A stretch of DNA of 64,000 nucleotides from Roseibium sp. Sym1. Its GTDB lineage: Bacteria > Pseudomonadota > Alphaproteobacteria > Rhizobiales > Stappiaceae. Made by a program: the position numbers and the translations under genes. The DNA lies in assembly GCF_027359675.1 (NCBI RefSeq), contig NZ_CP114786.1:5926501-5990500 (forward strand), given 5' to 3'. Positions 27,199 through 37,124 of this stretch are shown one piece after another (position 1 is the first letter of the stretch; each line of letters opens with the position of its first letter). The notes below the pieces were generated by a model. That model searched no databases and was not told where the DNA came from. It was given only the letters and a program-made list of their open reading frames with translations.

Positions 27199-28740
27199 TC
27201 AGGCGAATTTCCTGATCTCGCCCGTCTTCAAACGGCTCAGGTAGCTGTTGAGCTCGGTCCTGACGATCGGCATCAGGGCATAGAGCGCAATGATGTTGAC
27301 CACCGCCATGGCGAAGATCGCCGCGTCGGAGAAGTCGATCACCGGGCCGAGGCTGGCCGCGGCGCCGATCACCACGAAGATGCAGAACAGGATCTTGAAC
27401 ACCAGCTCCTTGGTCTTGCCCTCGCCGAACAGGAAGGTCCAGGCCTTCAGACCATAATAGGACCAGCTGATCATGGTGGAGAAGGCAAACAGCACCACCG
27501 CGACCGCCAGAACGTACTGGAACCAGCCGAAAGCGGAGGAGAAGGCTGCCGAGGTCAGCGCGACGCCGGAATTCCCGTCCACCGTCTGGATGGCGGAACC
27601 TGCTTCGTTGAGGATGTAGAGACCCGTTTCAGGATCGGCCACCAGCTGACCGGTGATGATGATGACCAGCGCGGTCATGGTGCAGATGACGACCGTGTCG
27701 ATGAACGGCTCCAGCAGCGACACGAAGCCTTCGGTGATCGGTTCCTTGGTGCGCACGGCCGAGTGGGCGATGGCCGCGGAGCCGACGCCGGCTTCGTTGG
27801 AGAAAGCCGCCCGCTTGAAGCCCTGGATCAGCGCACCGACCAGGCCGCCGGCAACGCCGAGACCGGTGAAAGCGCCGTCGATGATCTGACCGAAGGCCCA
27901 GCCGATCTTGTCGGCATTGACGCCGATAATCACCAGGGCGGTGACGACATAGAGAACCCCCATGAACGGAACGACCTTTTCGGTCACCGAGGCAATCGAC
28001 TTCAGGCCCCCCACGATCACCGCAAAGACGATTGCCGCGAAGACGACACCCGTGATCCAGCCCGGATAATCGCCAATCACGTTGGCGATCTGGGCATGGG
28101 CCTGGTTGGCCTGGAACATGTTGCCGCCGCCCAGCGCGCCGAGAATGCAGAAGATCGCAAACAGGACGGCCAGGAATTTGCCTGCCGGCAGGCCGCGTTC
28201 CTCGAACCCCTTGGTCATGTAATACATCGGACCACCGGAGACCGTACCGTCCTCATATTCGTTCCGGTACTTCACACCGAGCGTGCACTCGGTGAACTTG
28301 GAAGCCATGCCCATGAGACCGGCGAGGATCATCCAGAAGGTTGCTCCCGGTCCGCCGATACCCACGGCAACGGCCACACCGGCGATGTTGCCGAGCCCGA
28401 CCGTTCCGGACAACGCCGTTGCCAGCGCCTGGAAGTGGCTGACTTCGCCGGCATCGTCGGGATCGGAATAGTCCCCCTTCACCAGCGCGATGGAATGCGG
28501 GAAGGCCCGGAACTGGATAAAGCCGAAATAGAGCGTGAACACCGTTGCGGCGACCACGAGCCAGGCCACGATCCACGGGAAGGACGTGCCCGGGAACGGG
28601 CTGAAGATGAAGCTGACAAACCAGCCGGTGGAGCTGGCAAAGATGGCATTGACCTGTTCATCGATCGACTGGGCCATCGCCGGCGCGGACGCGCATAGCG
28701 TGGCCGTTGCGGCGAAAGCCGCAGCGCTGAATTTTTTCAT
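27199..28740 (-). CDS. AGCS family sodium:alanine/glycine symporter
   Basis: A 513-residue amino-acid/sodium symporter of the AGCS (AlsT/DagA) family with about ten TM helices. It has the family's GTVGLGNIAGVAVAVG, GPGATFWMILAGLMGMASKFTE and KRAAFSNEAGVGSAAIAHSA motifs. The N-terminus is signal-peptide-like (MKKFSAAAFAATATLC...AMAQ), an unusual extension for this family. ATG 28740 is preferred to a TTG at 28773. It is 22 bases after a Usp gene, with which it is probably co-transcribed, and a divergent Lrp gene is likely its regulator. Confidence 0.92.
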   Translation of the reverse strand: MKKFSAAAFAATATLCASAPAMAQSIDEQVNAIFASSTGWFVSFIFSPFPGTSFPWIVAWLVVAATVFTLYFGFIQFRAFPHSIALVKGDYSDPDDAGEVSHFQALATALSGTVGLGNIAGVAVAVGIGGPGATFWMILAGLMGMASKFTECTLGVKYRNEYEDGTVSGGPMYYMTKGFEERGLPAGKFLAVLFAIFCILGALGGGNMFQANQAHAQIANVIGDYPGWITGVVFAAIVFAVIVGGLKSIASVTEKVVPFMGVLYVVTALVIIGVNADKIGWAFGQIIDGAFTGLGVAGGLVGALIQGFKRAAFSNEAGVGSAAIAHSAVRTKEPITEGFVSLLEPFIDTVVICTMTALVIIITGQLVADPETGLYILNEAGSAIQTVDGNSGVALTSAAFSSAFGWFQYVLAVAVVLFAFSTMISWSYYGLKAWTFLFGEGKTKELVFKILFCIFVVIGAAASLGPVIDFSDAAIFAMAVVNIIALYALMPIVRTELNSYLSRLKTGEIRKFA

Positions 28741-28762
28741 GTTGAATTCGCCTTCGGGAAAT

Positions 28763-29197
28763 TTACGGAACAATGGTGACGGGCACGGGCGCTGCCTGGG
28801 CCAGGCTGCCGGCGACCGATCCGAAAATGCGGGAGGAGAGACTGGAATGGCCGGTCCGGCCGATCACCAGGTGCTCGACGCCTTCATCCTCGGCGATCTT
28901 GATCAGCGTTTCGGCGATGTGGCCGTAGCGCAGCTCGGTCGTGACATCCAGGCCGCTGCCGGCCAGTTTCTCCACGACCGGAGAAAGCACCGCGGTTTCC
29001 GCACGCTGCAATTCCTCCTTGCGCCGTGTGTGCCGCTCCTCGATTTCCGTAGGTGTCAGGAAGGTGTAGGGCGACCATTCCAGCACATGTGCAATGACGA
29101 GCCCCGCTCCACTGGCCTTGGCAAGACCAGCCGCGAATTCCAGCGCATTCGCGCCGCTTTTACTGCCGTCATATCCGACGACGATCCTCTTCGACAT
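28763..29197 (-). CDS. Universal stress protein (ATP-binding type)
   Basis: A 144-residue single UspA domain with a full ATP loop, GRTGHSSLSSRIFGS (G-2x-G-9x-G-S), and the IVVGYDGSKSG opening. It lies immediately upstream of the AGCS symporter, echoing the Usp of the TRAP operon. An ATP-dependent regulatory role on the symporter is inferred. Confidence 0.9.
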   Translation of the reverse strand: MSKRIVVGYDGSKSGANALEFAAGLAKASGAGLVIAHVLEWSPYTFLTPTEIEERHTRRKEELQRAETAVLSPVVEKLAGSGLDVTTELRYGHIAETLIKIAEDEGVEHLVIGRTGHSSLSSRIFGSVAGSLAQAAPVPVTIVP

Positions 29198-29339
29198 GTT
29201 TGTTTTCCCCTGTCATGCGGCATTTTGCCGTAAGGGAAATTTACCCTGCTAAGATTCACAAATGTTCTCGAATTTCGACAGAAATGGGATATTTTATGAA
29301 GAATTGTTGTTTTAGACTTCAAAATTCGGAAAATTTCTC

Positions 29340-29798
29340 ATGGATGCACTGGATCAGAAAATTCTTACAGCTTTACAAAAAGACAGCCGGATCTCGATGG
29401 CCAAGCTGTCGGACCAGGTCGGTCTGTCGCTGTCGGCGTGCCACCGCCGGGTCAAGCTGCTGGAAGCCAGAGGGATCATTTCCGGATACACGGTTCGTCT
29501 GGACCGCAATGCGCTCAACCTCGAGATCCAGGTCTTTATCGAGGTGAAACTGACCAGCCAGCGCAAGGATGACATCACGGCGTTCGAAGCCGCGATCGAG
29601 CGGATGCCGGAAGTGCTTGAGTGTCACCTGATCTCGGGAGAGTTCGACTACCTGATCCGGCTGATCACCAGAAACACTGCCGCTTATGAAAACCTCTACC
29701 GCAACAGGCTGTCGCAGATCCCGAGCGTGTCGCAGATGAAGACCCTGCTGAGCCTGTCGACGGTCAAGGAGTTTCGCGGCCTTCACCTGGAACAGTAG
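29340..29798 (+). CDS. Lrp/AsnC family regulator
   Basis: 152 residues. HTH at about 4-58 (LDQKILTALQKDSRISMAKLSDQVGLS), followed by the RAM effector domain with the ECHLISGEFDYLIRL motif near 95-110. It is divergent from the Usp-symporter pair with a 142-base AT-rich spacer, so it probably senses an amino acid and controls uptake. Its last 35 bases overlap the convergent P-type ATPase gene. Confidence 0.92.
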   Translation: MDALDQKILTALQKDSRISMAKLSDQVGLSLSACHRRVKLLEARGIISGYTVRLDRNALNLEIQVFIEVKLTSQRKDDITAFEAAIERMPEVLECHLISGEFDYLIRLITRNTAAYENLYRNRLSQIPSVSQMKTLLSLSTVKEFRGLHLEQ

Positions 29799-32598
29799 CG
29801 TTGCGGGACCGCCTGCCCCGTCTGACCGCCTGGGCCAGGAGAAGCGCCTGTCCCGACACGAGCGGCACGAGGCTGGCCCCGATGGCCAGCACCAGGCCCG
29901 TCCGTCCCGGCCAGGGCAGTCCGAGAAGCCCTGCCAGACCCGGATGCCACAACGCCAACGCGATCAGGACGAGACACAGGCCCAGAGCCGCCCAGACATA
30001 GCCGTTGCGGACAATGTCGCCTTTCAGGAACTGCGTGGAGACATTTCGGACGTTGAAGACGTTCCAGAGCTGCGCCAGGGCAAGTGTCAGGAACGCGACG
30101 GTGACGGCGCTGGCGGCGTCCAGTTCAAGGTAATACAGCGCCACGACGAAGGCAGCGAGGGTCGCCAATGTGATCACACTGCCCAACAAGGCGATCAGGA
30201 ACCAGCCACGCCGGTCGACGATCGGTTCGCGCGGGTCGCGTGGCGGCCGCTTCATCACATCCTCGTCGCCGCGACCCAATCCCAGTGCAAATGCGGGGAA
30301 GACATCCGTGACAAGGTTCAGAAAGAGGATCTGGAGCGGCAGCAGCGGCACCGGCAGGCCGATGCCCACGGCGATACCGACGATAAGGACCTCACTGACA
30401 TTGCAGGACATCAGGTAGAGCACGAACTTGCGAATGTTGCTGAAGATGATCCGGCCCTGGCGCATGGCATCGACAATGGTCGCGAAGTTGTCGTCCTTCA
30501 GGACAATGTCCGATGCCTCGCGCGCCACCTGGGTGCCGCGCAATCCCATCGCAATCCCGATATCCGCCTTCTTGAGCGCCGGGGCATCGTTGACGCCGTC
30601 GCCGGTCATGGCGACCACATGGCCGCCATCCTGGAAGAGAGAAACGAGATTGAACTTGGTGTCCGGCGCGACCCGCGCAAAAATATCCGTCTCCATCAGC
30701 CTGGCGCGCGCGTTTTCGTCCATGGATCTCGGATCGAGATCCGTCACATCCCGTCCGGTCAGCACACTGGGGACGTGCCTGCCGATGCCTGCATCCTGGG
30801 CTATCTTTGCCGCGGTGTCCGCGTGATCGCCGGTCATCATCACAACGCGGACACCCGCGTTCCGGCAGGCTCCGATCGCGGCCGGAATATCGGCGCGCAA
30901 GGGATCGAGGAAGCAGACCAGCGCGACAAGGCAAAGGCCCTCATAAGGATCCGCCGACGCGCTGTCGGACCATTTTGACGCCAGGGCCAGAAGCCTCAGT
31001 CCCGACCGGGCGGCCTCGGCCTGCCGCGCGTGCCACTCCTTGCGGTCCTCATCGGTCAGGGGGCGCTCGCCGCCCACTCCCATCATGCAGGTTGCGGCGT
31101 GGATGACCGCCTCCGGCGCTCCCTTGACGGCATAAAGGAACTGTCCGTCCCGGGCGTGAACCGTCGCCATCATCTTTCGTTCCGGTTCGAAGGCGTGCTG
31201 CCGGACCTGCTTGAACTCGCGGCCCAGCTCCGTTCGGGCAACCCCCGCCCCCGCCGCCGTCTCGAGAAGCGACAACTCCATCGGATCGCCAGTCCTTGCA
31301 CTGGCGCCACCATCACCGGTCTCTGCGGCGTTGCAGAGCGCGCCGATCCTGAGGGCCCAGGTGAGGGTTTTCCCCTCCACCGGGTCGCATTTCCCGTCTT
31401 CCGTCTCGAAACTGAAACCCGACGAACCGCGCGAGACGGAGACATCCCCCCCATCCAGCAGGTATCTGACCGCCGCCATCCGGTTCTCCGTGAGCGTGCC
31501 TGTCTTGTCGGTCAGGATCGTTGTCGTCGCTCCCAGCGTTTCCACCGCGGCAAGCCGGGTCACCAGGGCATTTCGCGCCGCCATCCGAAGCATGCCGCGC
31601 GCCAGACAGAGCGTCGCCACAACCGGCAACCCTTCCGGAATGGCTGCGACCGCAAGCGCGACCCCTGTCTTGAGCATCTCGGGAACCGAATGGCCCCAGA
31701 CCATGCCGGCAAGGCTTGTCGCCGCGGCAAGTACAAGGGTCAGCCAGACCAGCTTGTGCCCCAGCCTGTCCAAGCGTTTTTCCAGGGGGGAGGCTTCCTC
31801 GTCTGCCTCCTGCGCCAGCTTGCTGATTTGCCCGATCTGGCTCGCCAGTCCGGTGGCAACGACAATGCCCTCTCCCAGCCCCTGGGTCACCGCCGTTCCG
31901 CTGAAGGCCATGTTTGTCCGATCGGCCAGCTCCATATCTTCGGGCAACGGTGCCGTGTGCTTGGCCACCGGAGCGGATTCCCCCGTCAAAAGCGATTCGT
32001 CGCAAAGGAAGTTCGATGCGGAAACGAGGCGAAGATCCGCGGAAACAATATCGCCGGCTTCGAGGATCACGATATCCCCCGGCACGAGATCCCGCGCATT
32101 TATCTCACGCACCAGGCCATCCCGGCGCACACGGCAACGGATCTCGGTTATGCGCAGCAGCGCTTCCATCGACCGGGCCGCGCGCAGTTCGGTGACGAAA
32201 CCTATGGCCGAGTTGAGCAGCAGCACGACCCCGATCGCAATCGCGTCGGGAATGTCGCCGAGCACCAGCGACAGACCAGCGGCGGCGGCGAGAAGCCAGA
32301 CGATGAGGCTTTTGAACTGGCGCACGAGAATTTCCAGCGCGCCTTTGCTTGTATCTGTGTGAAGGCTGTTGGGCCCATGGCGCTGCAGGCGTTTTTTCGC
32401 GTCGGACGTTTCAAGGCCGAATGCCGGACGGGTTCCCAGATATGTGGCGACTTCGCCCGCCTGGGCCGCGAAAGGCGTTTCCGTGTTTTCCAGACTTTCC
32501 CCCATCGCTTCGCTCAGACAGGTCTTGGCGCCACCGGCCACACCGTCATCTGTAGCATTGCGGACGACGGAAGGCACCTGCAAGACGGAGCAGCGCAT
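29764..32598 (-). CDS. P-type cation-transporting ATPase (type II, SERCA/PMR-like)
   Basis: 944 residues in the P2A/P2-like group. LLTGESAPVAKH is the actuator loop, AAIPEGLPVVAT the TM4 metal motif, ILTDKTGTLTENRM the phosphorylation site and MTGDGVNDAPALKKADIGIAMG the hinge. The IPEGLP motif suggests Ca2+ (or Mn2+, Na+) transport. Ten TM segments are expected, with six after the catalytic loop. ATG 32598 follows GAGGGG; ATG 32505 would remove 31 poorly conserved residues and is a real alternative. It overlaps the Lrp gene tail. Divergent Usp and beta-CASP genes suggest a stress role. Confidence 0.9.
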   Translation of the reverse strand: MRCSVLQVPSVVRNATDDGVAGGAKTCLSEAMGESLENTETPFAAQAGEVATYLGTRPAFGLETSDAKKRLQRHGPNSLHTDTSKGALEILVRQFKSLIVWLLAAAAGLSLVLGDIPDAIAIGVVLLLNSAIGFVTELRAARSMEALLRITEIRCRVRRDGLVREINARDLVPGDIVILEAGDIVSADLRLVSASNFLCDESLLTGESAPVAKHTAPLPEDMELADRTNMAFSGTAVTQGLGEGIVVATGLASQIGQISKLAQEADEEASPLEKRLDRLGHKLVWLTLVLAAATSLAGMVWGHSVPEMLKTGVALAVAAIPEGLPVVATLCLARGMLRMAARNALVTRLAAVETLGATTTILTDKTGTLTENRMAAVRYLLDGGDVSVSRGSSGFSFETEDGKCDPVEGKTLTWALRIGALCNAAETGDGGASARTGDPMELSLLETAAGAGVARTELGREFKQVRQHAFEPERKMMATVHARDGQFLYAVKGAPEAVIHAATCMMGVGGERPLTDEDRKEWHARQAEAARSGLRLLALASKWSDSASADPYEGLCLVALVCFLDPLRADIPAAIGACRNAGVRVVMMTGDHADTAAKIAQDAGIGRHVPSVLTGRDVTDLDPRSMDENARARLMETDIFARVAPDTKFNLVSLFQDGGHVVAMTGDGVNDAPALKKADIGIAMGLRGTQVAREASDIVLKDDNFATIVDAMRQGRIIFSNIRKFVLYLMSCNVSEVLIVGIAVGIGLPVPLLPLQILFLNLVTDVFPAFALGLGRGDEDVMKRPPRDPREPIVDRRGWFLIALLGSVITLATLAAFVVALYYLELDAASAVTVAFLTLALAQLWNVFNVRNVSTQFLKGDIVRNGYVWAALGLCLVLIALALWHPGLAGLLGLPWPGRTGLVLAIGASLVPLVSGQALLLAQAVRRGRRSRNATVPGEGRETP

Positions 32599-32698
32599 CC
32601 GCCCCTCTTGTAGGTAATCACCACGAGCTTGTGCCCAACAGATTGCATCGCCAATAATGTTGGTACCAAAGATATCAGCGATGCGGAAAATTCAAGGA

Positions 32699-33538
32699 AT
32701 GTCCATCAAGACGATACTCGCGATAACGGAGCTCGAAACAGCGACGGAAACTGTCGGCAAGGCCGTTTCGCTCGCCAGGGCCCACGATGCCCATCTCACC
32801 CTGCTGGCTGTGAGTGAGGTACCGCACCTGCCGTTCTACGGTTATGGCGGTCACGGCTATGTCGAGATCTGGGCGCGGGAATGCGATGCGCGCAAGACCG
32901 CACTGACCACTCTCGCGGAGCAACTGGAGGCACAGCTTGCCCGGGAAGGCATTTCCTTTGACGTGCGTCCCGGCCTGTCCGCGATCGCGCGCGAGGACGA
33001 TCTCGTCGCGAGGCATGCGATCTACTGTGACCTCGCACTCGTTCTGCGTTCGGCGGAGCAGGAGCTCACGCCGGTCGAGAAAAACGCGATCGACGGCGCC
33101 CTGTTCGATAGCGGCAGGCCGGTTCTCTATGTTCCCAGATCGTTTTCCGACGGGGCAGGCGACAGGATCGCAATCGCCTGGAATTCCCGCCGCGAAGCGG
33201 CGCGTGCCGTGTCCGACGCATTGCCGTTCCTGAAGAGAGCGCTGGAGATCACGCTCCTGCTGGTCGATCCGGAGGTTGGAGACGGAGACCACGGCGAGGA
33301 CCCGGGCAGTGACATAGCACTCGTTCTGGCGCGCCAGGGACTGAAGGTCACCGTGCAAACCGTGGCCGCCACCGGCCGGTCCGTTTCCGAAACCCTTCTC
33401 GACACGTCCCGCGAACTCGGTGCCGACATGATTGTCATGGGAGCCTACGGCCATTCCCGGCTGCGCCAGAACGTTCTTGGCGGCACCACGCGGGAGATGC
33501 TGGAAATGAGCCCGTTGCCGCTCCTGCTGTCACACTGA
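32699..33538 (+). CDS. Tandem universal stress protein
   Basis: 279 residues with two Usp domains. The first (about 1-140) has lost its nucleotide loop (VLRSAEQELTPVEKNAIDGALFDS). The second (about 155-279) ends in VMGAYGHSRLRQNVLGGTTREM, the full G-2x-G-9x-G-T loop. The start at 32699 (MSIKTILAIT) fits the family, although the Shine-Dalgarno AAGGA is too close; upstream ATGs at 32657 and 32681 are alternatives. It lies divergent from the P-type ATPase and just upstream of the beta-CASP gene. Confidence 0.87.
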   Translation: MSIKTILAITELETATETVGKAVSLARAHDAHLTLLAVSEVPHLPFYGYGGHGYVEIWARECDARKTALTTLAEQLEAQLAREGISFDVRPGLSAIAREDDLVARHAIYCDLALVLRSAEQELTPVEKNAIDGALFDSGRPVLYVPRSFSDGAGDRIAIAWNSRREAARAVSDALPFLKRALEITLLLVDPEVGDGDHGEDPGSDIALVLARQGLKVTVQTVAATGRSVSETLLDTSRELGADMIVMGAYGHSRLRQNVLGGTTREMLEMSPLPLLLSH

Positions 33539-33659
33539 TTCCGACTTGATCACCGGGGCCGCTCCAGGAAAACGGACCGCCGCGCCGGCCGCATGACTGA
33601 AGGCGCCCTCACCCGCAGTAGCCGGACAAAACGCTGCAAGGCATTGGGAAACCAACCGA

Positions 33660-35024
33660 ATGAGTGTGAAGATTACCTTTCTCGGCGGTGTCGGAACCGT
33701 CACAGGGTCGAAATATCTCCTGGAGACGGACGGCCTGAAGATCCTCGTCGATTGCGGCCTGTTCCAGGGCTACAAGCAGCTGCGCCTGCGCAACTGGGCT
33801 CCCTTGCCGGTAAAACCCGCCGACATCGACGCCGTCATCCTGACCCACGCGCATCTGGACCATTCCGGCTATGTTCCGCTTCTGGTGCGTAACGGCTTCA
33901 AGGGGCATATCCTGTGCACGGAGGCAACACGCGACCTTTGCAGGATCCTGCTGCCGGACAGCGGTTTCCTGCAGGAAAAGGATGCGGAGTTTGCCAATCG
34001 TCACGGGTTTTCAAAGCACCATCCCGCCTTGCCGCTCTACACACGCAAGGACGCGGAAGTGTCGCTGGAGCATTTCAGGCCGGTGGACTTCAACGAGCAG
34101 CGGGACCTGTTCGGCAAGCTGAGCCTGTGTTTCCGAGGCGCTGGCCATATCCTGGGAGCCTCGTCGCTCGAGTTGAAAATCGACGGTCGGAAGATCGTGT
34201 TTTCAGGCGACCTCGGCCGCTATGGGGACAGCCTGATGCTGGATCCCGCGGCCCTGCACCAGGCCGACTACCTGCTGGTGGAATCCACCTACGGCAATCG
34301 TCTTCACGAAGGATCGGATCCCGAAGACGTGCTGGCAGACATCATTACCGAGACCGCCGGCCGCGGCGGAACCGTGGTCATTCCCTCCTTCGCCGTCGGC
34401 CGGGCCCAGGCGCTTCTGTTCCACATTCAGCAGTTGAAGGACACCGGCCGCATTCCCGACCTTCCGGTCTTTCTGGACAGTCCCATGGCCGTCAGCGCGT
34501 CCGAGGTTTTCCGCCGTCACCTGGGAGCTCACAGGCTGTCGGCCGACCAGTGCAGCTGGTCGGACAATGCGGCGCACTACGTGAGAGACGTGGAGGAATC
34601 GAAAGCGCTCGACTGGAACCGGATGCCGAAGGTGATCGTTTCGGCAAGTGGAATGGCCACCGGCGGACGCGTGCTGCACCATCTCAAGCATTACGCGCCG
34701 GATCACCGCAACACGATCCTGTTTGCCGGTTACCAGGCCGGCGGAACCCGGGGAGCCGCTCTCGTAGCCGGCGCCACCAGCGTGAAGATCCATGGCTCAC
34801 AGGTGCCCGTGCGCGCGCAGGTCGACAACCTCGACATGCTCTCGGCTCATGCCGACGCGGATGAAATCATGCGCTGGCTCGGAAATTTCGAGGCGCCGCC
34901 CAAACAGACCTTCATCACACATGGCGAGCCGGATGCGGCCGACGCGCTGCGTCACCGGATCGAGAGCGAGTTGCATTGGCCCTGTTACGTTCCGGACTAC
35001 CGCGAGGAGATCGAGCTTGACTGA
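33660..35024 (+). CDS. Metallo-beta-lactamase beta-CASP RNA-processing-type nuclease
   Basis: 454 residues. The MBL domain holds HAHLDHSG (near 61-68), GAGHILGASS and SGDLGRYGD metal motifs. The beta-CASP insert (about 205-370) has VESTYGNRLH, VPVFLDSPMA-like and SASGMATGGRVLHHL motifs, and the final SAHAD and ITHGEP motifs complete the CPSF/YSH1-like family. Such enzymes cut RNA, and their bacterial relatives often sit in stress operons with Usp proteins. The spacer from the Usp gene is 121 bases, so they may be co-transcribed. Confidence 0.88.
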   Translation: MSVKITFLGGVGTVTGSKYLLETDGLKILVDCGLFQGYKQLRLRNWAPLPVKPADIDAVILTHAHLDHSGYVPLLVRNGFKGHILCTEATRDLCRILLPDSGFLQEKDAEFANRHGFSKHHPALPLYTRKDAEVSLEHFRPVDFNEQRDLFGKLSLCFRGAGHILGASSLELKIDGRKIVFSGDLGRYGDSLMLDPAALHQADYLLVESTYGNRLHEGSDPEDVLADIITETAGRGGTVVIPSFAVGRAQALLFHIQQLKDTGRIPDLPVFLDSPMAVSASEVFRRHLGAHRLSADQCSWSDNAAHYVRDVEESKALDWNRMPKVIVSASGMATGGRVLHHLKHYAPDHRNTILFAGYQAGGTRGAALVAGATSVKIHGSQVPVRAQVDNLDMLSAHADADEIMRWLGNFEAPPKQTFITHGEPDAADALRHRIESELHWPCYVPDYREEIELD

Positions 35025-35141
35025 ACACGGCCGGCATCCGGCCCCGCCCGAGGCAGCGTTCCGGCTTGCGGTGGTGCTGTACCGGCTATCAGACCCAGTC
35101 GCCAGAACCGGTAATTGCGCGACCGCGCCAATCCGCTCCTG

Positions 35142-35912
35142 TCAGTCCTTGTCGAACAGGAAATAGTCCGGCCACAGATCCTGAAAGGTGCCGATGTCGA
35201 TCTGCAGCTTGTTGAGATGGTTGTTCATTTCGGCAACGGCGGCATCCGCATCGCCTTGTTCAATGGCCTCGAGCACCGCCGCATGCTCGGAGACGACCAT
35301 CTCCATCCGGCCCTCCATGGGCAGGGTCAGCCGCCGATAGCGTTCCACCTGAACCCTGATCTTCTCGATCATGTTCCAGATGCCCGGATACCCGCCTGCC
35401 GAGGCGATGCCGGAATGGAAGGCGTTGTCGGCCTCGTGGAAGGCCTGTTCGTCGCCGGTCTCCGCCAGTTCGCGCTCGCGCTGGATGACGGCATGCAGGG
35501 TCATCAACTGGCTCTTGCTGGCCCTGGCGGTCGCCTCGCGGACGCAGACCTCCTCCAGCGCCTTGCGGGCGACAATGGCTTCGTGCAGTTCCGAGACGGG
35601 TATCCTGGCGACGAAGGTTCCCGATTTCGGCACCACATCCACCAGGCGCTCCTCGGCCAGCCGCAGGATCGCTTCGCGCACCGGCGTCCGGCTGATTCCG
35701 TATTTCTCGGTGAGTTCCTTTTCCGCAAGCGGCGTTCCGGGAGGCAGCGTGACGTTGATGATGGCGTCACGCAGGTCGCGATAGACGATTTCGGAGTTGC
35801 GGGTCGCTTGCCCGGATTGGCGCGTCGCCGAACTGCGCGGCGGTGAATTGCGCGCTCTTGGCTTGCGTGGCTTTGCCTTTTCCGAAGGCGTTTTTTCCAA
35901 TGATGCGGCCAT
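35142..35912 (-). CDS. GntR family regulator (FCD subfamily)
   Basis: 256 residues. A basic, Pro/Arg-rich 45-residue tail precedes the winged HTH (about 48-108: LAEKELTEKYGISRTPVREAILRL). The FCD domain follows, with the Asp/His metal-site pattern (FHEADNAFHSGIA, VSEHAAVLEAIEQGD). ATG at 35912 follows GGGAG; a TTG at 35969 is rejected. It faces away from the TRAP genes, and the palindrome at 36078-36094 in the spacer is its probable operator. Confidence 0.87.
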   Translation of the reverse strand: MAASLEKTPSEKAKPRKPRARNSPPRSSATRQSGQATRNSEIVYRDLRDAIINVTLPPGTPLAEKELTEKYGISRTPVREAILRLAEERLVDVVPKSGTFVARIPVSELHEAIVARKALEEVCVREATARASKSQLMTLHAVIQRERELAETGDEQAFHEADNAFHSGIASAGGYPGIWNMIEKIRVQVERYRRLTLPMEGRMEMVVSEHAAVLEAIEQGDADAAVAEMNNHLNKLQIDIGTFQDLWPDYFLFDKD

Positions 35913-36077
35913 CTCGTCTCCCGAAACCGCGCTGCTCGACCCCAGTGGCAGTTGGTCTATCTGCCTCAAGTCACAACGGTTTCACCCTGTCCTGCACGTT
36001 TCACTAACAGCCACTCCGTCGAATGACCAGCTGATTTGGGTTGCATTCCACCTTTATGTCATATACGTAAAATATCT

Positions 36078-36094
36078 TGTATACTAGTTATACA
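36078..36094. promoter_or_regulatory. Palindromic operator of the GntR/TRAP spacer
   Basis: TGTATA-CTAGT-TATACA, perfect 6-bp arms with a 5-bp spacer, about 53 bases before the DctP start and 166 from GntR. FCD-GntR regulators bind short GT...AC palindromes of this kind. Confidence 0.6.
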
Positions 36095-36146
36095 TGAATT
36101 TGCCGGTCGGGTGGAGGAACCCGGGTCCGGCCTACGGGAGGACAAC

Positions 36147-37124
36147 ATGATTGGAAGCAAGATGAAGCGGGGCCTGCTGGCCGCCGCGATGACGATCGCC
36201 CTTACCGGCCAGGCCTGGGCGGCCGACCTGAAATGGGCGCATGTCTATGAAGAAGGGTCCAGCTATCACAAGTGGGCGCTCTGGGCCGCCGAGCAGATCA
36301 AGGACAAGACCGACGGCCGCGTGACCATTTCGGTCTTTCCGGCCTCGTCTCTCGGCAAGGAAGCGGAGATCAACGAGGGCCTGACCATCGGCTCCGTCGA
36401 CATGATCTATACCGGTCCCAACTTCGCCGAACGCGACTACGGTCCGATCGCGATTTCCGACTATCCCTTCATGCTGAAGGATTACGATCACTGGAAGGCC
36501 TATCGCGACAGCGACCTGTTCTCGGACCTGTCGGACGGTTACAAGGACGCCACCGGCCACACGGTGATGGGCATCACCTGGTACGGCTACCGGCATGTGA
36601 CCTCGAAATTCCCGATCACCAAGCCGGCCGACATGGAAGGCCTGAAGATCCGCGTGCCGGATTCGCCGCTGATGGTGCTGTTCCCGAATGCCGTGGGCGC
36701 CAACCCGACGCCGATCGCCTTCTCGGAAGTCTACCTCGCCCTGCAGCAGGGTGTCGTCGACGCCCAGGAAAACCCGCTGCCGACCATCAAGTTCAAGAAG
36801 TTCTACGAGGTCCAGTCGAACATCAACCTGACCGGTCATATCGGCAATTCGCTGATTGTCGTGGTCTCCGAGACCGCGATGGGACAACTCGGCGATGACG
36901 CTGCAATCGTGGAAGAAGTCGTCAAGGACGCCCTCGCGCAGAACGCGGACGAAATCTACCAGTCCGAACAGGAACTGGCCGACTGGTTCGTCGAACAGGG
37001 CATCCAGGTGAACGAGGTCGACAAGGCCGCCTTCCAGGCTGCGGTCGCTCCCATCCTGACCGATGAAAGCAAGGTGCCCTACACCCAGGAGCACTATGAG
37101 CGGATGCAGGCCCTCGCTAAATGA
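36147..37124 (+). CDS. TRAP transporter solute-binding protein (DctP family)
   Basis: 325-residue periplasmic binding protein for an acidic substrate. Signal peptide 1-24 (QAWA-AD). The conserved Arg of the ligand carboxylate site is in KIRVPDSPLM (near 171-180), followed by GANPTPIAFSEVYLALQQGVVDAQENP, the hallmark segment. ATG at 36147 follows GGGAGGAC. It overlaps the DctQ gene by four bases. Sequence does not settle the substrate; sugar acids and C4-dicarboxylates are typical. Confidence 0.93.
   Translation: MIGSKMKRGLLAAAMTIALTGQAWAADLKWAHVYEEGSSYHKWALWAAEQIKDKTDGRVTISVFPASSLGKEAEINEGLTIGSVDMIYTGPNFAERDYGPIAISDYPFMLKDYDHWKAYRDSDLFSDLSDGYKDATGHTVMGITWYGYRHVTSKFPITKPADMEGLKIRVPDSPLMVLFPNAVGANPTPIAFSEVYLALQQGVVDAQENPLPTIKFKKFYEVQSNINLTGHIGNSLIVVVSETAMGQLGDDAAIVEEVVKDALAQNADEIYQSEQELADWFVEQGIQVNEVDKAAFQAAVAPILTDESKVPYTQEHYERMQALAK

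Noticed and set aside
32598..32699. FNR-type site (TTGAT-N4-ATCAA) in the P-type ATPase/Usp spacer
   Set aside because: No good match seen.
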